Assembly: GCF_017355915.2 (NCBI RefSeq)
Contig: NZ_JAFEUV020000004.1
Span: 372,001 to 436,000 of the forward strand
Length of the DNA stretch: 64,000 bases
Source: Telluribacter roseus
GTDB lineage: Bacteria > Bacteroidota > Bacteroidia > Cytophagales > Spirosomataceae
Reading direction: 5' to 3'
The position numbers were made by a program, and so were the translations under genes. Positions 51,897 through 62,340 of the stretch are shown here, piece by piece. Every line of letters starts with the position of its first letter. Positions within the stretch are counted from its first letter, which is position 1. The notes under the pieces are model-generated. The model did no database searches and had not been told where the DNA came from. It saw only the letters and a program-made list of their open reading frames with translations.

Positions 51897-53165
51897 TTAT
51901 CTAATGATAGACTTAAGTACTTTCAGCCTGCCATCTATCCCTTTCTTCCGGTACTTCAAGCCCAGGATATTGGCTACCAATGGGTACACATGTATATTCT
52001 CAAAAGCCTCGATTTTAGTTCCCTCTCTGAATGCCGGTCCCCAGGCGTAAAAGGTAGCGTGCATATCGGGTATCTGGGGATCAAAACCGTGTTTGCCGGG
52101 TGTGATTTTCCTTTTTGATATATTAAACACCTTGGGCAGGCGTGGTACCAGCAGGATATCACCGATGCGGTTGAAGCGGTCGTCCTTCTTGCTGTAGTGC
52201 CAGTGGGCGGGTGTTGATTCGGTCAGGTACACGTCATAATCCTTTGCCTCTTTCCTGAGTGCTTCGTAGGTAGGTTGTATGGACTTTTTATCCTTCGCGT
52301 ACAGATGCAGCATTACGTCGCCCGAAGGGATGATAAACTGACTGGTATCAATGGCCGATGGCATCGACAGGGTATTCTCGGTATCTACCTGGGTCATACC
52401 ATGGTCTGACACAAATATGAAGTTAACCGGCAGTTGCAGGGAGTCAACCGCAGCAACCAGACTGCCTACACTCTCATCCACAAAATGGACCGCCTCGCCG
52501 GTTTCTTTGGAGTCGGGGCCATAGGTATGGGCGGCGTGGTCTACTTCCGGGAAGTAGAACGTAATCATGTGTGGGCGCTTTTCTTCCGGTAGCTGTAGCC
52601 ACTCCTTTACGGTCTGGATGCGAGTATCAATGGGGATCTTTTCGTTGTAGATGTAGTAATAGGAGGGGTGCATACCCTGAATGGCACTCTCGGAAGCTAC
52701 CCAGTAAAAGCTGGCGCTCAGCATCCGCTGCTGCTCCGCCAGCACCCACAAGGGCGTACCTCCGTACCAGGAGCTATCTGCCACGGCCTGTTTGTTGCCC
52801 ATGGAGTAGCGCATCTTTTTGTTTTCGTCGTAGAAGGTATTGTTGACCAGGCCGTGGTGTGCCGGGTATAGCCCTGTTGCGATGGTATAGTGGTTGGGAA
52901 AGGTGAGCGAAGGAAAGGAGGGAAGCATGGCCGAAGCGGCTACTCCCTGTCCACTCAGCCGCAGCAGGTTCCGGGCCTCATACTTCTGGGCAAAATCATT
53001 CCGAAAACCATCCGCTGAGATCAATATAACGTATGGCTTTTTCTGTTGCTGGGTACTATTGGTTCGATTAGGTACCACCTTCTGGGTCAGATCCTGCCCA
53101 TGGGCTATACCAGTGATGAATAGAATAGCTGGTAAAAATATAGAAAGTATCCGGGGAATAAACAT
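51897..53165 (-). CDS. Exported alkaline-phosphatase-superfamily phosphodiesterase (ENPP-like)
   Basis: A 422-residue enzyme with a Sec signal peptide (cleavage near 'IAHGQD'). It matches the type I phosphodiesterase/nucleotide pyrophosphatase family: the metal-binding Asp in 'ISADGFRNDF', the nucleophile threonine in 'FPSLTFPNHYTIATGLYPAHHG', and later metal ligands 'PEVDHAAHTYGPDS' and 'VSDHGMTQ', with the final 'PGKHGFDP' histidine. All ligands are visible, so it should be active as a zinc phosphodiesterase on nucleotides or lipid head groups in the periplasm. Monocistronic. Confidence 0.92.
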   Translation of the reverse strand: MFIPRILSIFLPAILFITGIAHGQDLTQKVVPNRTNSTQQQKKPYVILISADGFRNDFAQKYEARNLLRLSGQGVAASAMLPSFPSLTFPNHYTIATGLYPAHHGLVNNTFYDENKKMRYSMGNKQAVADSSWYGGTPLWVLAEQQRMLSASFYWVASESAIQGMHPSYYYIYNEKIPIDTRIQTVKEWLQLPEEKRPHMITFYFPEVDHAAHTYGPDSKETGEAVHFVDESVGSLVAAVDSLQLPVNFIFVSDHGMTQVDTENTLSMPSAIDTSQFIIPSGDVMLHLYAKDKKSIQPTYEALRKEAKDYDVYLTESTPAHWHYSKKDDRFNRIGDILLVPRLPKVFNISKRKITPGKHGFDPQIPDMHATFYAWGPAFREGTKIEAFENIHVYPLVANILGLKYRKKGIDGRLKVLKSIIR

Positions 53166-53319
53166 TACGTATGATTAGTTAGAATAGGGGTGATAATCCA
53201 AAATAACAAAAACGTTAGTAGAACAACATTATGTAAATGTTACTTTTTGCAGCGGCCGTCCGTTCAGTTCCTCGAATAAATAGAAATGATATAAGGTACT
53301 TAGCTGAATATGAATAACA

Positions 53320-53349
53320 AAAAAGGGAGGCTCATGAGCCTCCCTTTTT
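53320..53349 (-). terminator. Intrinsic terminator after gltD
   Basis: A perfect palindrome with 15-base arms (53320-53334 and 53335-53349) centred on CTCATGAG; the A-run on its left gives Ts on the minus strand. Twenty-four bases past the gltD stop. Confidence 0.92.
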
Positions 53350-53373
53350 CTATACATTGTACTTAAGTACTTC

Positions 53374-54885
53374 TTACACGTGAGCGAAAGTAGGATTCAG
53401 CATAGATACCGCCTTGGCTTCCAGCAGTGACTCACCCATCAGGTACTCATCCACTGAGCGGGCTGCTTCGCGTCCTTCACTAATCGCCCATACGACCAGC
53501 GACTGACCGCGGCGGCTATCACCCGCTGCGAATACTTTATCGTTGCTGACAGTCTGGTAGCCATTGTGGGTCTTGATATTGCCACGCTCGTCAAATTCCA
53601 GCCCCAGGTCATTCAGCAGACCTTCCTGCTGGGGGTTGAGGAATCCAGCGGCCAGCAGTGCCAGGTCGCAAGGGATTTCCTCTTCGGTACCCGGAATCTC
53701 CTGCATGCTCATACGGCCTGTTTCGGGATCTTTCTGCCAGTCGAGCTTTACGATCTTCAGCGCTTTCAGATTTCCGTTTTCGTCACCGATAAACTCCTTG
53801 GTATTGATAGCCCACTGGCGCTCGCAGCCTTCTTCGTGCGACGTAGAGGTACGCAGCATCATAGGCCAGTTAGGCCACGGCGTGGTGATATCGCGGGTAG
53901 CCGGAGGCATCGGCATAAGCTCGATCTGGGTTACTGACTTCGCACCATGACGGTTAGAAGTACCTACACAGTCAGAGCCGGTATCACCACCACCAATCAC
54001 CACTACGTGCTTATCAGTAGCCAGTAGTTCGCCGTTCTGGTAAGCAGCACCACGGTGATCTTTTTCACGGGCTATGTCAGCTACACGCTTGTTCTGCTGA
54101 CTCAGGAACTCCATCGCGAAGTGCACGCCTTTGAGGTGACGGCCCTGGATTTTGAGGTCGCGGGGTACGGTAGAACCAGTTGACAAAACGATAGCGTCGA
54201 AGTCACGAAGTAGCTCGTCCGCTTTGATGTCCACACCTACGTTTACGTTGGTACGGAACTCAACGCCTTCCTGCGCCATTACTTCCAGGCGACGGTCAAT
54301 AAAGCGTTTCTCCAGTTTGAAATCAGGAATACCGTAGCGCAGCAGACCACCGATCTGATCAGCACGCTCCAGAAGGGTCACGGTATGTCCGGCCTGGTTG
54401 AGCTGCGAAGCAGCGGCCATACCGGCAGGTCCTGAACCAATCACGGCTACTTTCTTACCGGTACGCTTCTTGGGAAGGCGGGGCTTTACCAGACCCAGCT
54501 CAAATGCCTTCTCCGCGATTGATTTCTCAATGAATTCAATGGCAACCGGTGGCTTATTGATACCCAGTACACACGAAGCCTCACAAGGGGCCGGACAGAT
54601 ACGTCCGGTGAACTCAGGGAAGTTGTTGGTTGAAGCCAGTATCTCGTACGCAAGAGCCCAGTTCTGGTCGTACACGGCGTCGTTGAACTCGGGAATGATG
54701 TTTCCGAGCGGACAGCCATTGTGACAGAAGGGGACACCGCAGTCCATACAGCGGGCGGCCTGCTTTTGTGACTGCTCATCGCTGTGCGGCGTTTCGATCT
54801 CTTTGTAATCGTGCAGACGCTCTTCAACACTACGCTTCTTAGGCAGTTCGCGATCAAATTCTAAAAATCCGGTGGGCTTTCCCAT
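53374..54885 (-). CDS. gltD: Glutamate synthase small subunit
   Basis: A 503-residue GltD. The N-terminal Fe-S domain has 'CMDCGVPFCHNGCPLGN' and 'GRICPAPCEASCVLG', giving the cysteines for two 4Fe-4S clusters. The FAD loop is 'VAVIGSGPAGMAAASQL', the NADP loop 'VVVIGGGDTGSDCVG', and the C-terminal 'VFAAGDSRRGQSLVVWAISEGR' closes the flavin site. It transfers electrons from NADPH to GltB. It lies 62 bases downstream of gltB on the same strand and ends at a terminator. Confidence 0.97.
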   Translation of the reverse strand: MGKPTGFLEFDRELPKKRSVEERLHDYKEIETPHSDEQSQKQAARCMDCGVPFCHNGCPLGNIIPEFNDAVYDQNWALAYEILASTNNFPEFTGRICPAPCEASCVLGINKPPVAIEFIEKSIAEKAFELGLVKPRLPKKRTGKKVAVIGSGPAGMAAASQLNQAGHTVTLLERADQIGGLLRYGIPDFKLEKRFIDRRLEVMAQEGVEFRTNVNVGVDIKADELLRDFDAIVLSTGSTVPRDLKIQGRHLKGVHFAMEFLSQQNKRVADIAREKDHRGAAYQNGELLATDKHVVVIGGGDTGSDCVGTSNRHGAKSVTQIELMPMPPATRDITTPWPNWPMMLRTSTSHEEGCERQWAINTKEFIGDENGNLKALKIVKLDWQKDPETGRMSMQEIPGTEEEIPCDLALLAAGFLNPQQEGLLNDLGLEFDERGNIKTHNGYQTVSNDKVFAAGDSRRGQSLVVWAISEGREAARSVDEYLMGESLLEAKAVSMLNPTFAHV

Positions 54886-54947
54886 ACCTATATATACTTA
54901 TCTCTTGGTCTAAACTTGAATAATAACTTACACAGACAGGCCGACGC

Positions 54948-57900
54948 TTACTGATGGGCTACATCAACAACGATATCCTTGTACACCACATTCTTATCGG
55001 CTATTTGCTGAGCCAGGGTGATACCGCGGCTTTCCAGCGCTACCTTGAAGTCGGTTGGCAGTACTTTCACAAACTGCTTGGTAGCTTCGTCCCAGTTCTG
55101 CATGATCTGGAAGGCCACGTTACTGGTAGTGAGCTGGAAGTGCTTCTCCACAAACTCACGCAGGATGCCTTTGTCTTCCTCAGTAAGAGCCTCAAGGGTT
55201 ACCATCTCGAAGTTTACCTTGTTTCTGAAATCACCGGTCTTATCCAGTACGTAAGCTACACCCCCTGACATACCAGCGGCAAAGTTGCGTCCGGTTTCAC
55301 CCAGGATCACCGCTACACCACCCGTCATGTACTCCAGACCGTGGTCACCTACACCTTCCACTACTACCTTAGCACCTGAGTTACGTACGCAGAAGCGCTC
55401 ACCGGCGGTACCACGCACGTAGGCTTCACCGGAGGTAGCACCGTAGAAGGCTACGTTACCAATGATAATGTTCTCTTCGGGTTTGAACTTCGCGTCACGA
55501 TCCGGATATACTACCAGCTCAGCACCGCAAAGACCTTTACCGAAGTAGTCGTTGGCGTCACCTTCCAGTTCCAGACGGAGACCGGTGGTGTTGAAGGCGC
55601 CAAAGCTTTGTCCGGCGGTACCTCTGAACTTGAAGTGGATCGTACCCTTAGCCAGACCTACTCCGCCGTAGCGCTTCGATACCTCGTTAGAGAGCATAGT
55701 ACCTACGGAGCGGTTGAGGTTGTTGATGGTGAAGTCAGCGTATACCTCTTCGGCTCTTTCCAGAGCGGGCTCAGCAGCTCTCATCAGATCCCAATCCAGT
55801 ACCGTATCGATACCGTGATCCTGCTCCTCCTGCTTGAACTGAGCTACCTCGTGTCCGGCTGCTTCTTTGTGCAGCATGGCGTCGAAGTTCAGGTTCTTGT
55901 ATTTCCAGTGCTTCAGGTCGTTCCGTAGCTCGAGGTACTGTACCTGGCCTACCATCTCGTTAACGGTACGGAAGCCAAGTTGTGCCATGATCTCACGCAG
56001 CTCCTGTGCCATGAACGTAAACATGTTTACCACGTGCTCAGGCTTACCAGTGAATAAAGCGCGGAGCTCTTTGCGCTGGGTAGCTACCCCTACCGGACAG
56101 GTATTGAGGTGGCACTTACGCATCATGATACATCCGGCAGCAACAAGGGCAGCAGTAGCCACACCCCATTCTTCGGCACCTAGCAGAGCCGCAATGGCCA
56201 GGTCACGACCTGTACGCAGCTGTCCGTCGGCCTGTACGGTTACGCGGCCACGTAGTTTATTCTTAACCAGCGTCTGGTGTGTCTCAGCCAGACCAAGCTC
56301 CCACGGCAGACCCGCGTGGCGGATCGAGCTGAGCGGTGAAGCTCCGGTACCTCCATCGTGTCCGGCGATCAGGATATGATCAGCGTGGGCTTTGGCCACA
56401 CCCGCCGCGATGGTACCTACACCGGCTTCGGATACCAGCTTCACGCTGATACGGGCTGCGCGGTTAGCATTCTTAAGGTCATAGATCAGCTGGGCTAAGT
56501 CCTCGATTGAGTAGATATCGTGGTGAGGAGGAGGCGAGATCAAGCCTACACCCGGCGTAGAGTGACGGGTACGGCCGATCCAGTCGTCTACCTTGTGGCC
56601 GGGGAGCTGTCCACCTTCACCAGGCTTGGCACCCTGAGCCATCTTGATCTGTAGCTCGTCGGCGTTGGTCAGGTAGTGGCTGGTTACCCCAAAGCGGCCC
56701 GATGCCACCTGCTTGATGCGGGAGTTGAGGCTGTCGCCGTTTTCCAGCGGCTTGTAACGCAGTTCGTCCTCGCCACCTTCACCTGAGTTAGACTTTCCGC
56801 CGATGCGGTTCATGGCGATAGCCAGGGTAGTATGGGCTTCCCACGAAATAGATCCGAAGGACATAGCACCCGTAGCGAAGCGCTTAAATATATTTTCGAT
56901 GGGCTCTACCTCTTCGATGGGTACAGGAGTACCTTTCTTGAAGCGGAGCAGACCTCTCAACGTCATCGCCTTCTGGCTCTGATCGTCAATCAGCTTTGAG
57001 AATTTCTTGTATTGATCGTAGCTATTCGACTTGGTAGACTGCTGCAGCAGGTGGATGGACTGCGGGTTGAAGGTATGCGCTTCACCACGCTGCTTCCACT
57101 GGTAGAAACCACCTACCTCCAGACGAGGATTCAGGACCGGCTGCTCAGGATAAGCTACTTTGTGACGAATTTGTACCTCTTTGGCTATTTCGTCCAGTCC
57201 CATACCGCCGATGCGGGAGATGGTACCGGTGAAGTACTTATCTACTACTTCCTTGTTCAGACCCAGACACTCGAATATCTGAGCACCCTGGTACGACTGG
57301 AACGTAGAGATACCCATCTTCGAGAATATCTTCAGCAGCTCCTTGTTTACCGCCTTGATATAATTCTTGTGCAGTTTCTCGTCGGTAAACTCGCCATCCA
57401 CCAGATTCTTACGGTTCATGTAAGAAAGGGTTTCGAAGGCCATGTACGGACAAACACCCGATGCACCGTAGCCGATCAGCGTAGCAATGTGGTGGGTCTC
57501 CCAGGCATCACCAGTCTCCACCAGGATACCTACCTTACCACGCAGCCCTTTACGGATCAGGTGGTGATGCACGGCTGACGTAGCCAGCAGCGATGGGATA
57601 GGAGCGTGGTCAGAGTCAATGGCACGGTCTGACAGGATAATAATTTCAAAATCATCTTCGATGGCATCTTCGGCGTAGCGACAGATACGCTCCAGTGCTC
57701 TCTCCAATCCTTTACCGCCTTCGTCAGCGCGGAAGTAGGTATTGATGGTCTTAGCCTGGAAGTGATTTTTATCTACAAAGCGCAGCTTGTCAAATTCCTG
57801 AACGGTCAGTACAGGCTGGCTCAGTTCGATCTGACGGCAGTGCTTTGGTGACTCAGTAAGTATGTTTTCGGTAGCTCCCACAAACGAGATCAGTGACATG

Positions 57901-59522
57901 ATCGAGCGCTCACGAATAGAATCGATGGGAGGGTTGGTTACCTGCGCAAATAGCTGCTTGAAGTAGTTGGACAGGTGCTGGCTCTGGTCAGACAGTACAG
58001 CCAGAGGTACATCAGTACCCATGGAACCTACGGCTTCGGCACCCGTCTGTGCCATAGGCGCCAGGATCATACGAACGTCTTCCGAAGTAAATCCGAAAGC
58101 CATCTGACGCTTCAGCAGGGCATGGTCGTCGTACTGGCGGTACATCCGGATAGGCTGCTCCAGATCATCCACGCGCAGTTTGTACTCGTCCAGCCACTCC
58201 TGGTAAGGCTGGCGTGAGCAGATATCGGCTTTAAGTTCTTCGTCGGGAATAATACGGCCCTGCTCCATATCCACCACAAACATACGTCCGGGCTGCAGGC
58301 GACCTTTCATTACGACTTTGGCCTGGTCTACTTCAAGTACACCGGCTTCGGAAGCCATAATCACAGTATCGTCATCCAGTACCCAGTAGCGTGAAGGGCG
58401 CAGACCGTTACGGTCCAGGGTAGCACCTACGATCTTACCATCGGTAAATGAGATAGAAGCGGGACCATCCCAGGGCTCCATGATAGCAGCATGGTACTCA
58501 TAGAAAGCCTTACGTACTGGATCCATCTGTTCGTTGCCATCCCATGCTTCGGGAATCAGCATCATCATTACGTGCGGCAGTGAGCGACCCGTCAGGTACA
58601 GCATCTCGATGGCGTTATCAAGGTTGGCCGAGTCAGACTGCTTCATATCACAAATCGGAAGGATCATGTCCATTTCCTCCTTGGTGAAGTGCTCCGAGCT
58701 GAACGACTTTTCGCCGGCGCGAATCCAGTTGACGTTACCTTTTACGGTGTTAATCTCTCCGTTGTGGGCGATGTAGCGGAAAGGCTGTGCCAGTTTCCAC
58801 GAAGGGAATGTATTGGTAGAGAAGCGGGAGTGTACAACAGCAAAAGCCGACACTACCGATTCGTTTTCCAGATCAGGGAAGTAGTACTTGAGTTGATTAG
58901 TTGTAAGCTGACCTTTATAGGAGATCGTACGGCTGGAAAGGGACGAGAAATAGAAATATTCTTTGGCACCCTTTACCGTATCCGTAATCAGACGAGCCGA
59001 CACCTGACGAAGCACAAAAAGCTTTCTTTCGAAGGCCATGTCGTCGAGCAGGTCGGGGCGCTTTACGAACAGTTGCTCTACGTAGGGCTCTACTGATAGT
59101 GATCCATCACCCAGCGTTTCGTTCAGGGTAGGTACCTTGCGGTAGCCCAGCAGGGTCAGACCCAGCTTTTTGATTTTGCGGTTAAGTATATCACGGCACT
59201 CCTCACGTACCGTTTCGTCCATTGGGAAAAAGATCATCCCAACGCCATACTCACCCGCAGCAGGAAGCTGAAAACCAAGTCGCGTACACTCCTCCACGAA
59301 GTACTCGTGGGGAATCTGAATCAGTATACCTGCCCCGTCACCGGTATTGGGATCACAGCCACACGCGCCACGGTGATCCATGCGTTCCAGCATATGGACA
59401 GCATCCGCAACGATCTGGTGTGACTTGCGTCCTTTCATGTTGGCCCGAAAGCCGATTCCGCACGCGTCGTGCTCAAACTCCGACCGATAGAGTCCTGGTT
59501 GGTCTGCTACTACTTCTGACAT
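54948..59522 (-). CDS. gltB: Glutamate synthase large subunit
   Basis: A 1524-residue GltB, full length, start at the ATG at 59520-59522 (the longer frame opens with TTG). The glutaminase nucleophile is C21 in 'HDACGIGF', exposed after removal of a 20-residue propeptide. The central and FMN domains carry 'GEGGEDELRYKPL' and 'AHADHILIAGHDGGTGASPLSS'; the 3Fe-4S cysteines are in 'CIMMRKCHLNTCPVG'. The C-terminal GXGXG helix domain ends the protein. With GltD it makes two glutamate from glutamine and 2-oxoglutarate. The pair is transcribed together from the AT-rich region beyond 59523. Confidence 0.97.
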   Translation of the reverse strand: MSEVVADQPGLYRSEFEHDACGIGFRANMKGRKSHQIVADAVHMLERMDHRGACGCDPNTGDGAGILIQIPHEYFVEECTRLGFQLPAAGEYGVGMIFFPMDETVREECRDILNRKIKKLGLTLLGYRKVPTLNETLGDGSLSVEPYVEQLFVKRPDLLDDMAFERKLFVLRQVSARLITDTVKGAKEYFYFSSLSSRTISYKGQLTTNQLKYYFPDLENESVVSAFAVVHSRFSTNTFPSWKLAQPFRYIAHNGEINTVKGNVNWIRAGEKSFSSEHFTKEEMDMILPICDMKQSDSANLDNAIEMLYLTGRSLPHVMMMLIPEAWDGNEQMDPVRKAFYEYHAAIMEPWDGPASISFTDGKIVGATLDRNGLRPSRYWVLDDDTVIMASEAGVLEVDQAKVVMKGRLQPGRMFVVDMEQGRIIPDEELKADICSRQPYQEWLDEYKLRVDDLEQPIRMYRQYDDHALLKRQMAFGFTSEDVRMILAPMAQTGAEAVGSMGTDVPLAVLSDQSQHLSNYFKQLFAQVTNPPIDSIRERSIMSLISFVGATENILTESPKHCRQIELSQPVLTVQEFDKLRFVDKNHFQAKTINTYFRADEGGKGLERALERICRYAEDAIEDDFEIIILSDRAIDSDHAPIPSLLATSAVHHHLIRKGLRGKVGILVETGDAWETHHIATLIGYGASGVCPYMAFETLSYMNRKNLVDGEFTDEKLHKNYIKAVNKELLKIFSKMGISTFQSYQGAQIFECLGLNKEVVDKYFTGTISRIGGMGLDEIAKEVQIRHKVAYPEQPVLNPRLEVGGFYQWKQRGEAHTFNPQSIHLLQQSTKSNSYDQYKKFSKLIDDQSQKAMTLRGLLRFKKGTPVPIEEVEPIENIFKRFATGAMSFGSISWEAHTTLAIAMNRIGGKSNSGEGGEDELRYKPLENGDSLNSRIKQVASGRFGVTSHYLTNADELQIKMAQGAKPGEGGQLPGHKVDDWIGRTRHSTPGVGLISPPPHHDIYSIEDLAQLIYDLKNANRAARISVKLVSEAGVGTIAAGVAKAHADHILIAGHDGGTGASPLSSIRHAGLPWELGLAETHQTLVKNKLRGRVTVQADGQLRTGRDLAIAALLGAEEWGVATAALVAAGCIMMRKCHLNTCPVGVATQRKELRALFTGKPEHVVNMFTFMAQELREIMAQLGFRTVNEMVGQVQYLELRNDLKHWKYKNLNFDAMLHKEAAGHEVAQFKQEEQDHGIDTVLDWDLMRAAEPALERAEEVYADFTINNLNRSVGTMLSNEVSKRYGGVGLAKGTIHFKFRGTAGQSFGAFNTTGLRLELEGDANDYFGKGLCGAELVVYPDRDAKFKPEENIIIGNVAFYGATSGEAYVRGTAGERFCVRNSGAKVVVEGVGDHGLEYMTGGVAVILGETGRNFAAGMSGGVAYVLDKTGDFRNKVNFEMVTLEALTEEDKGILREFVEKHFQLTTSNVAFQIMQNWDEATKQFVKVLPTDFKVALESRGITLAQQIADKNVVYKDIVVDVAHQ

Positions 59523-59841
59523 TCCTGTAATGTTATTGGGTAGATTACTTATCAAATGTACTAATTGAAAAAATTATAAATCAGTTCATCCAAAAGACAA
59601 AAATCAATATAAGGTAAAACTGATAACGAGGATGCGGATGAGGTAAACTGATGCAAGATAATAATAAAAAATATTTGGCTAAATAGGCGAAACGCAAAAT
59701 ATTATACACATAGTAGAAAGTTGCTAGTTAATTTATACTATATATCGAAATATTGATAAAGTATTAATGGGTAGTCCTATTTGCTGGCAATTCCTCAATC
59801 AGAAAAGCAGGAAAATGGCAGAAATGGCAGGGCAAAGGTGA
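59523..59841. other. AT-rich gltB promoter region
   Basis: About 320 bases between RNase Z and gltB, markedly AT-rich (e.g. 59640-59770), with no gene. It should contain the gltBD promoter. A short near-palindrome TATCGAAATATTGATA occurs near 59743. No T-run terminator was seen for the rnz gene. Confidence 0.6.
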
Positions 59842-60762
59842 CTATTGGGCAAGTACTTCGAAGGTTACTCCTTCGGCAGCCATGTAGGTATTGGGGAAGA
59901 TGGAACGGGCCTCTTGTAAGGATGCTTCGCTATCGAGGTAGCGGGAGGATAGGTGGCCGATCAGCAGCTTACCTATGCGGGCCTGCTCGGCTATACGGGC
60001 GGCCTGGGCCGCGGTGGAATGAAAGGTCTTTTTGGCGCGCTCGGACAAGTCTTCCAGGAAGGTAGCTTCGTGGTACAGCATGTCTACGTCCTGCAGGTAA
60101 GGGACCAGTTCGGGCAGGTAGGCCGTATCCGAGCAGTAGGCGTAGGAGCGGGGCTTGGGCGGAGCGTAGGTGTAGTCCTCGTAAGGGTACAGCAGGTTGC
60201 CCTCATTATCGTATACGTCCCGTCCCTCCTTGAGCATCCGCATATGCTGGTACGTCATGTCCAGGGTGATCTTTTCCTTGATGATACGGCGGGCCTTGCT
60301 TTTCTCACGAAACAAAAAGCCGGTGCAGGGTACTCGGTGCTGGAGGGGAACCGTATGGATGGTAAGGGTGGACGTAGACCAAATCGGGCCGGGATTGTCG
60401 GCATCCAGTTCGTGGTAGTGCAGGGGATAGCTAAGGCGGGTACTGGAGTGCCGAAAAACTTCCGTGATAATATCACCCAGTCCCTTGGGACCAAACAGAT
60501 ACAACTCTTCGGTGCGACTTCCCAGACTCAGACTATTGAGCAGACCAAAGAGCCCGAAGTAGTGGTCGCCGTGCAGATGCGATATAAAAATAGCCCGCAG
60601 ACGACTGGGGCGGAATTTTTGTTCCAGCAGACGGTATTGGGTACCCTCTCCGCAGTCTATCAGGAAGCACTCATGCTCAACGGTTAGTAGCTGCGAAGAA
60701 AAATGACGCCCCGGCTGCGGGAGTGCCGAGCCGGAGCCTAATATGGTAACCTGAAATGTCAA
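59842..60762 (-). CDS. rnz: Ribonuclease Z
   Basis: A 306-residue RNase Z of the metallo-beta-lactamase fold. The zinc motif HxHxDH is at residues 62-67 (HLHGDH); 'LLYPYEDYTYAPPKPRSYAYCSD', 'LYHEATFLEDLSERAKKTFHSTAAQAARIA' (flexible arm and histidine) and 'GHLSSRYLD' (motif V) are present. It trims tRNA 3' trailers. The only start in frame near the conserved N-terminus 'TFQVTILGSGSALP' is TTG at 60760-60762; no ATG lies between it and an upstream stop. The STAS gene lies 117 bases upstream on the same strand. Confidence 0.95.
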   Translation of the reverse strand: MTFQVTILGSGSALPQPGRHFSSQLLTVEHECFLIDCGEGTQYRLLEQKFRPSRLRAIFISHLHGDHYFGLFGLLNSLSLGSRTEELYLFGPKGLGDIITEVFRHSSTRLSYPLHYHELDADNPGPIWSTSTLTIHTVPLQHRVPCTGFLFREKSKARRIIKEKITLDMTYQHMRMLKEGRDVYDNEGNLLYPYEDYTYAPPKPRSYAYCSDTAYLPELVPYLQDVDMLYHEATFLEDLSERAKKTFHSTAAQAARIAEQARIGKLLIGHLSSRYLDSEASLQEARSIFPNTYMAAEGVTFEVLAQ

Positions 60763-60879
60763 TGCCGTACTACTGGTTTGTAATTATATCTTCAATTTTA
60801 AAAAACGTGTACTTTCGGCAATCCAGGAAGATGACTTACGTGATGTTACATATATAAAATATGTCAGCTAACCAGAACC

Positions 60880-61302
60880 TTAGGGTTCTTTGCTTTCACT
60901 TACTCCACCGTAGTCTTCGTCGTCATAGTCGTCATCGCCTGAGCCAAATTCATTTTCAAGATCATTCATGAATACCGCATCTACCGCTTCTTCAAGGGTA
61001 GGCATGATAGTCAGGTCCGGGATCTTGGAGTCTTCCAGCAGATCTATGAAGTCGTCGTCCTTCGTTACAACTACAAGAAGCCCCAGGTCATTCACACACA
61101 TCCGATTGATCTTGCGCAAAACCCCCGCTCCGGCGGTGTCAATGGTTTTGGTTTCATTCATAGTGACGATCAGATTGTGGTAGCCTTCACGGAATAGTTT
61201 GCGAGCCAGCTCCTCAAAGGAAGTAGGTACTTCATCCGTAAAAGCATCTTCTTTCAGATCGACTAGTGCGTACTGCTCGCTTCGTTCCAGTTTGTAATTC
61301 AT
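60880..61302 (-). CDS. STAS-domain protein with acidic C-terminal tail
   Basis: A 140-residue STAS (anti-anti-sigma-like) domain. Residues of about 1-110 form the fold; the phosphorylation-site region is '[15 protein letters not shown]' with T56 at the place usual for Ser/Thr. A tail of about 25 residues, very rich in Asp and Glu with Tyr and Gly ([12 protein letters not shown]), follows. The partner switch kinase or anti-sigma factor is not nearby. It is transcribed with RNase Z downstream and purC upstream on the same strand; the gaps are 117 and 64 bases. Confidence 0.85.
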   Translation of the reverse strand: MNYKLERSEQYALVDLKEDAFTDEVPTSFEELARKLFREGYHNLIVTMNETKTIDTAGAGVLRKINRMCVNDLGLLVVVTKDDDFIDLLEDSKIPDLTIMPTLEEAVDAVFMNDLENEFGSGDDDYDDEDYGGVSESKEP

Positions 61303-61366
61303 TCGTTAATTGGGTTGATGGTTTGGCGGATTCCTGCTTCCGAATCCGGCTCAAAAGAGTTTGGTA

Positions 61367-62308
61367 TTAATGCGAATTTAGTGATCGCAGAATATTTTCT
61401 TCGATTCGTTGCAAAATATCTCCACTTTCTGATTTTACAAAACGGGTACCTGTCACCTTTTCAAAAAGCTCAATGTACCGCTCCGTAATGGTATTGATCC
61501 AGGCATCATCCATGGAAGGTACCTGCTGGCCTTCCTTGCCCTGGAAGCCGTTCTCAATGAGCCATTCCCGTACAAACTCCTTAGAGAGCTGCTTCTGTGA
61601 AGCTCCCTTCGCCTGATTTTCCTCGTAGGTATCTTTATAAAAGTACCTGGAAGAGTCCGGCGTATGGATCTCATCAATCAAATAAATCGTGCCATTGAGC
61701 TTGCCGAACTCGTACTTGGTATCTACCAGTATCAGACCCTGCTCAGCAGCCATCTGAGTTCCCCGCTCAAACAGGGCCAGCGTATAGCGTTCCATTTGCT
61801 CGTAATCGGCCGCGGCAACAATACCTTTGGCCAGGATATCTTCCCGCGATATATCTTCGTCGTGACCTTCGTGGGCTTTGGTAGTAGGCGTAATGATCGG
61901 GGTTGGTAGCTTATCATTTTCTTTCAGTCCCTCCGGCAGTGCCACACCACACAGGGTACGCTTGCCAGCCCGGTACTCGCGCCAGGCGTGGCCGGCCAGG
62001 TAACCCCGCACGACCATCTCCACCGCAAAAGGCTCGCAGCGCAGACCTACGCCTACGTTGGGGTCGGGGGTATCCAGCAGCCAGTTGGGAAGTATATCAG
62101 CGGTAGCCCGGAGGAAGTGCGCCGCAATCTGATTCAAGACCTGCCCTTTGTAAGGGATTGGGCGTGGCAGTATCACATCAAAAGCTGATATGCGATCCGT
62201 TGCCACCATCACCAGCCGGTCTTCGAAGGCATATACGTCACGTACTTTACCGCGGTAAAAGCCAGTCTGACCGGGAAATTGAAAATGTGTTTCTTTTAGG
62301 GCGTTCAT
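61367..62308 (-). CDS. purC: SAICAR synthetase
   Basis: A 313-residue phosphoribosylaminoimidazole-succinocarboxamide synthase. Motifs are '[32 protein letters not shown]' at the N-terminus, '[20 protein letters not shown]', '[15 protein letters not shown]' and '[31 protein letters not shown]', the SAICAR signature. It performs the eighth step of purine biosynthesis. The N-terminus agrees with the family. Neighbours on the same strand are a bat-like TPR gene upstream and a STAS gene downstream. Confidence 0.97.
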   Translation of the reverse strand: MNALKETHFQFPGQTGFYRGKVRDVYAFEDRLVMVATDRISAFDVILPRPIPYKGQVLNQIAAHFLRATADILPNWLLDTPDPNVGVGLRCEPFAVEMVVRGYLAGHAWREYRAGKRTLCGVALPEGLKENDKLPTPIITPTTKAHEGHDEDISREDILAKGIVAAADYEQMERYTLALFERGTQMAAEQGLILVDTKYEFGKLNGTIYLIDEIHTPDSSRYFYKDTYEENQAKGASQKQLSKEFVREWLIENGFQGKEGQQVPSMDDAWINTITERYIELFEKVTGTRFVKSESGDILQRIEENILRSLNSH

Positions 62309-62340
62309 ACAAGTTGTAAGAGTAATTATGAATAACTAAG

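Noticed and set aside
59743-59758. Near-palindrome TATCGAAATATTGATA as an operator for gltB
   Set aside because: Imperfect and in AT-rich sequence where such matches occur by chance.
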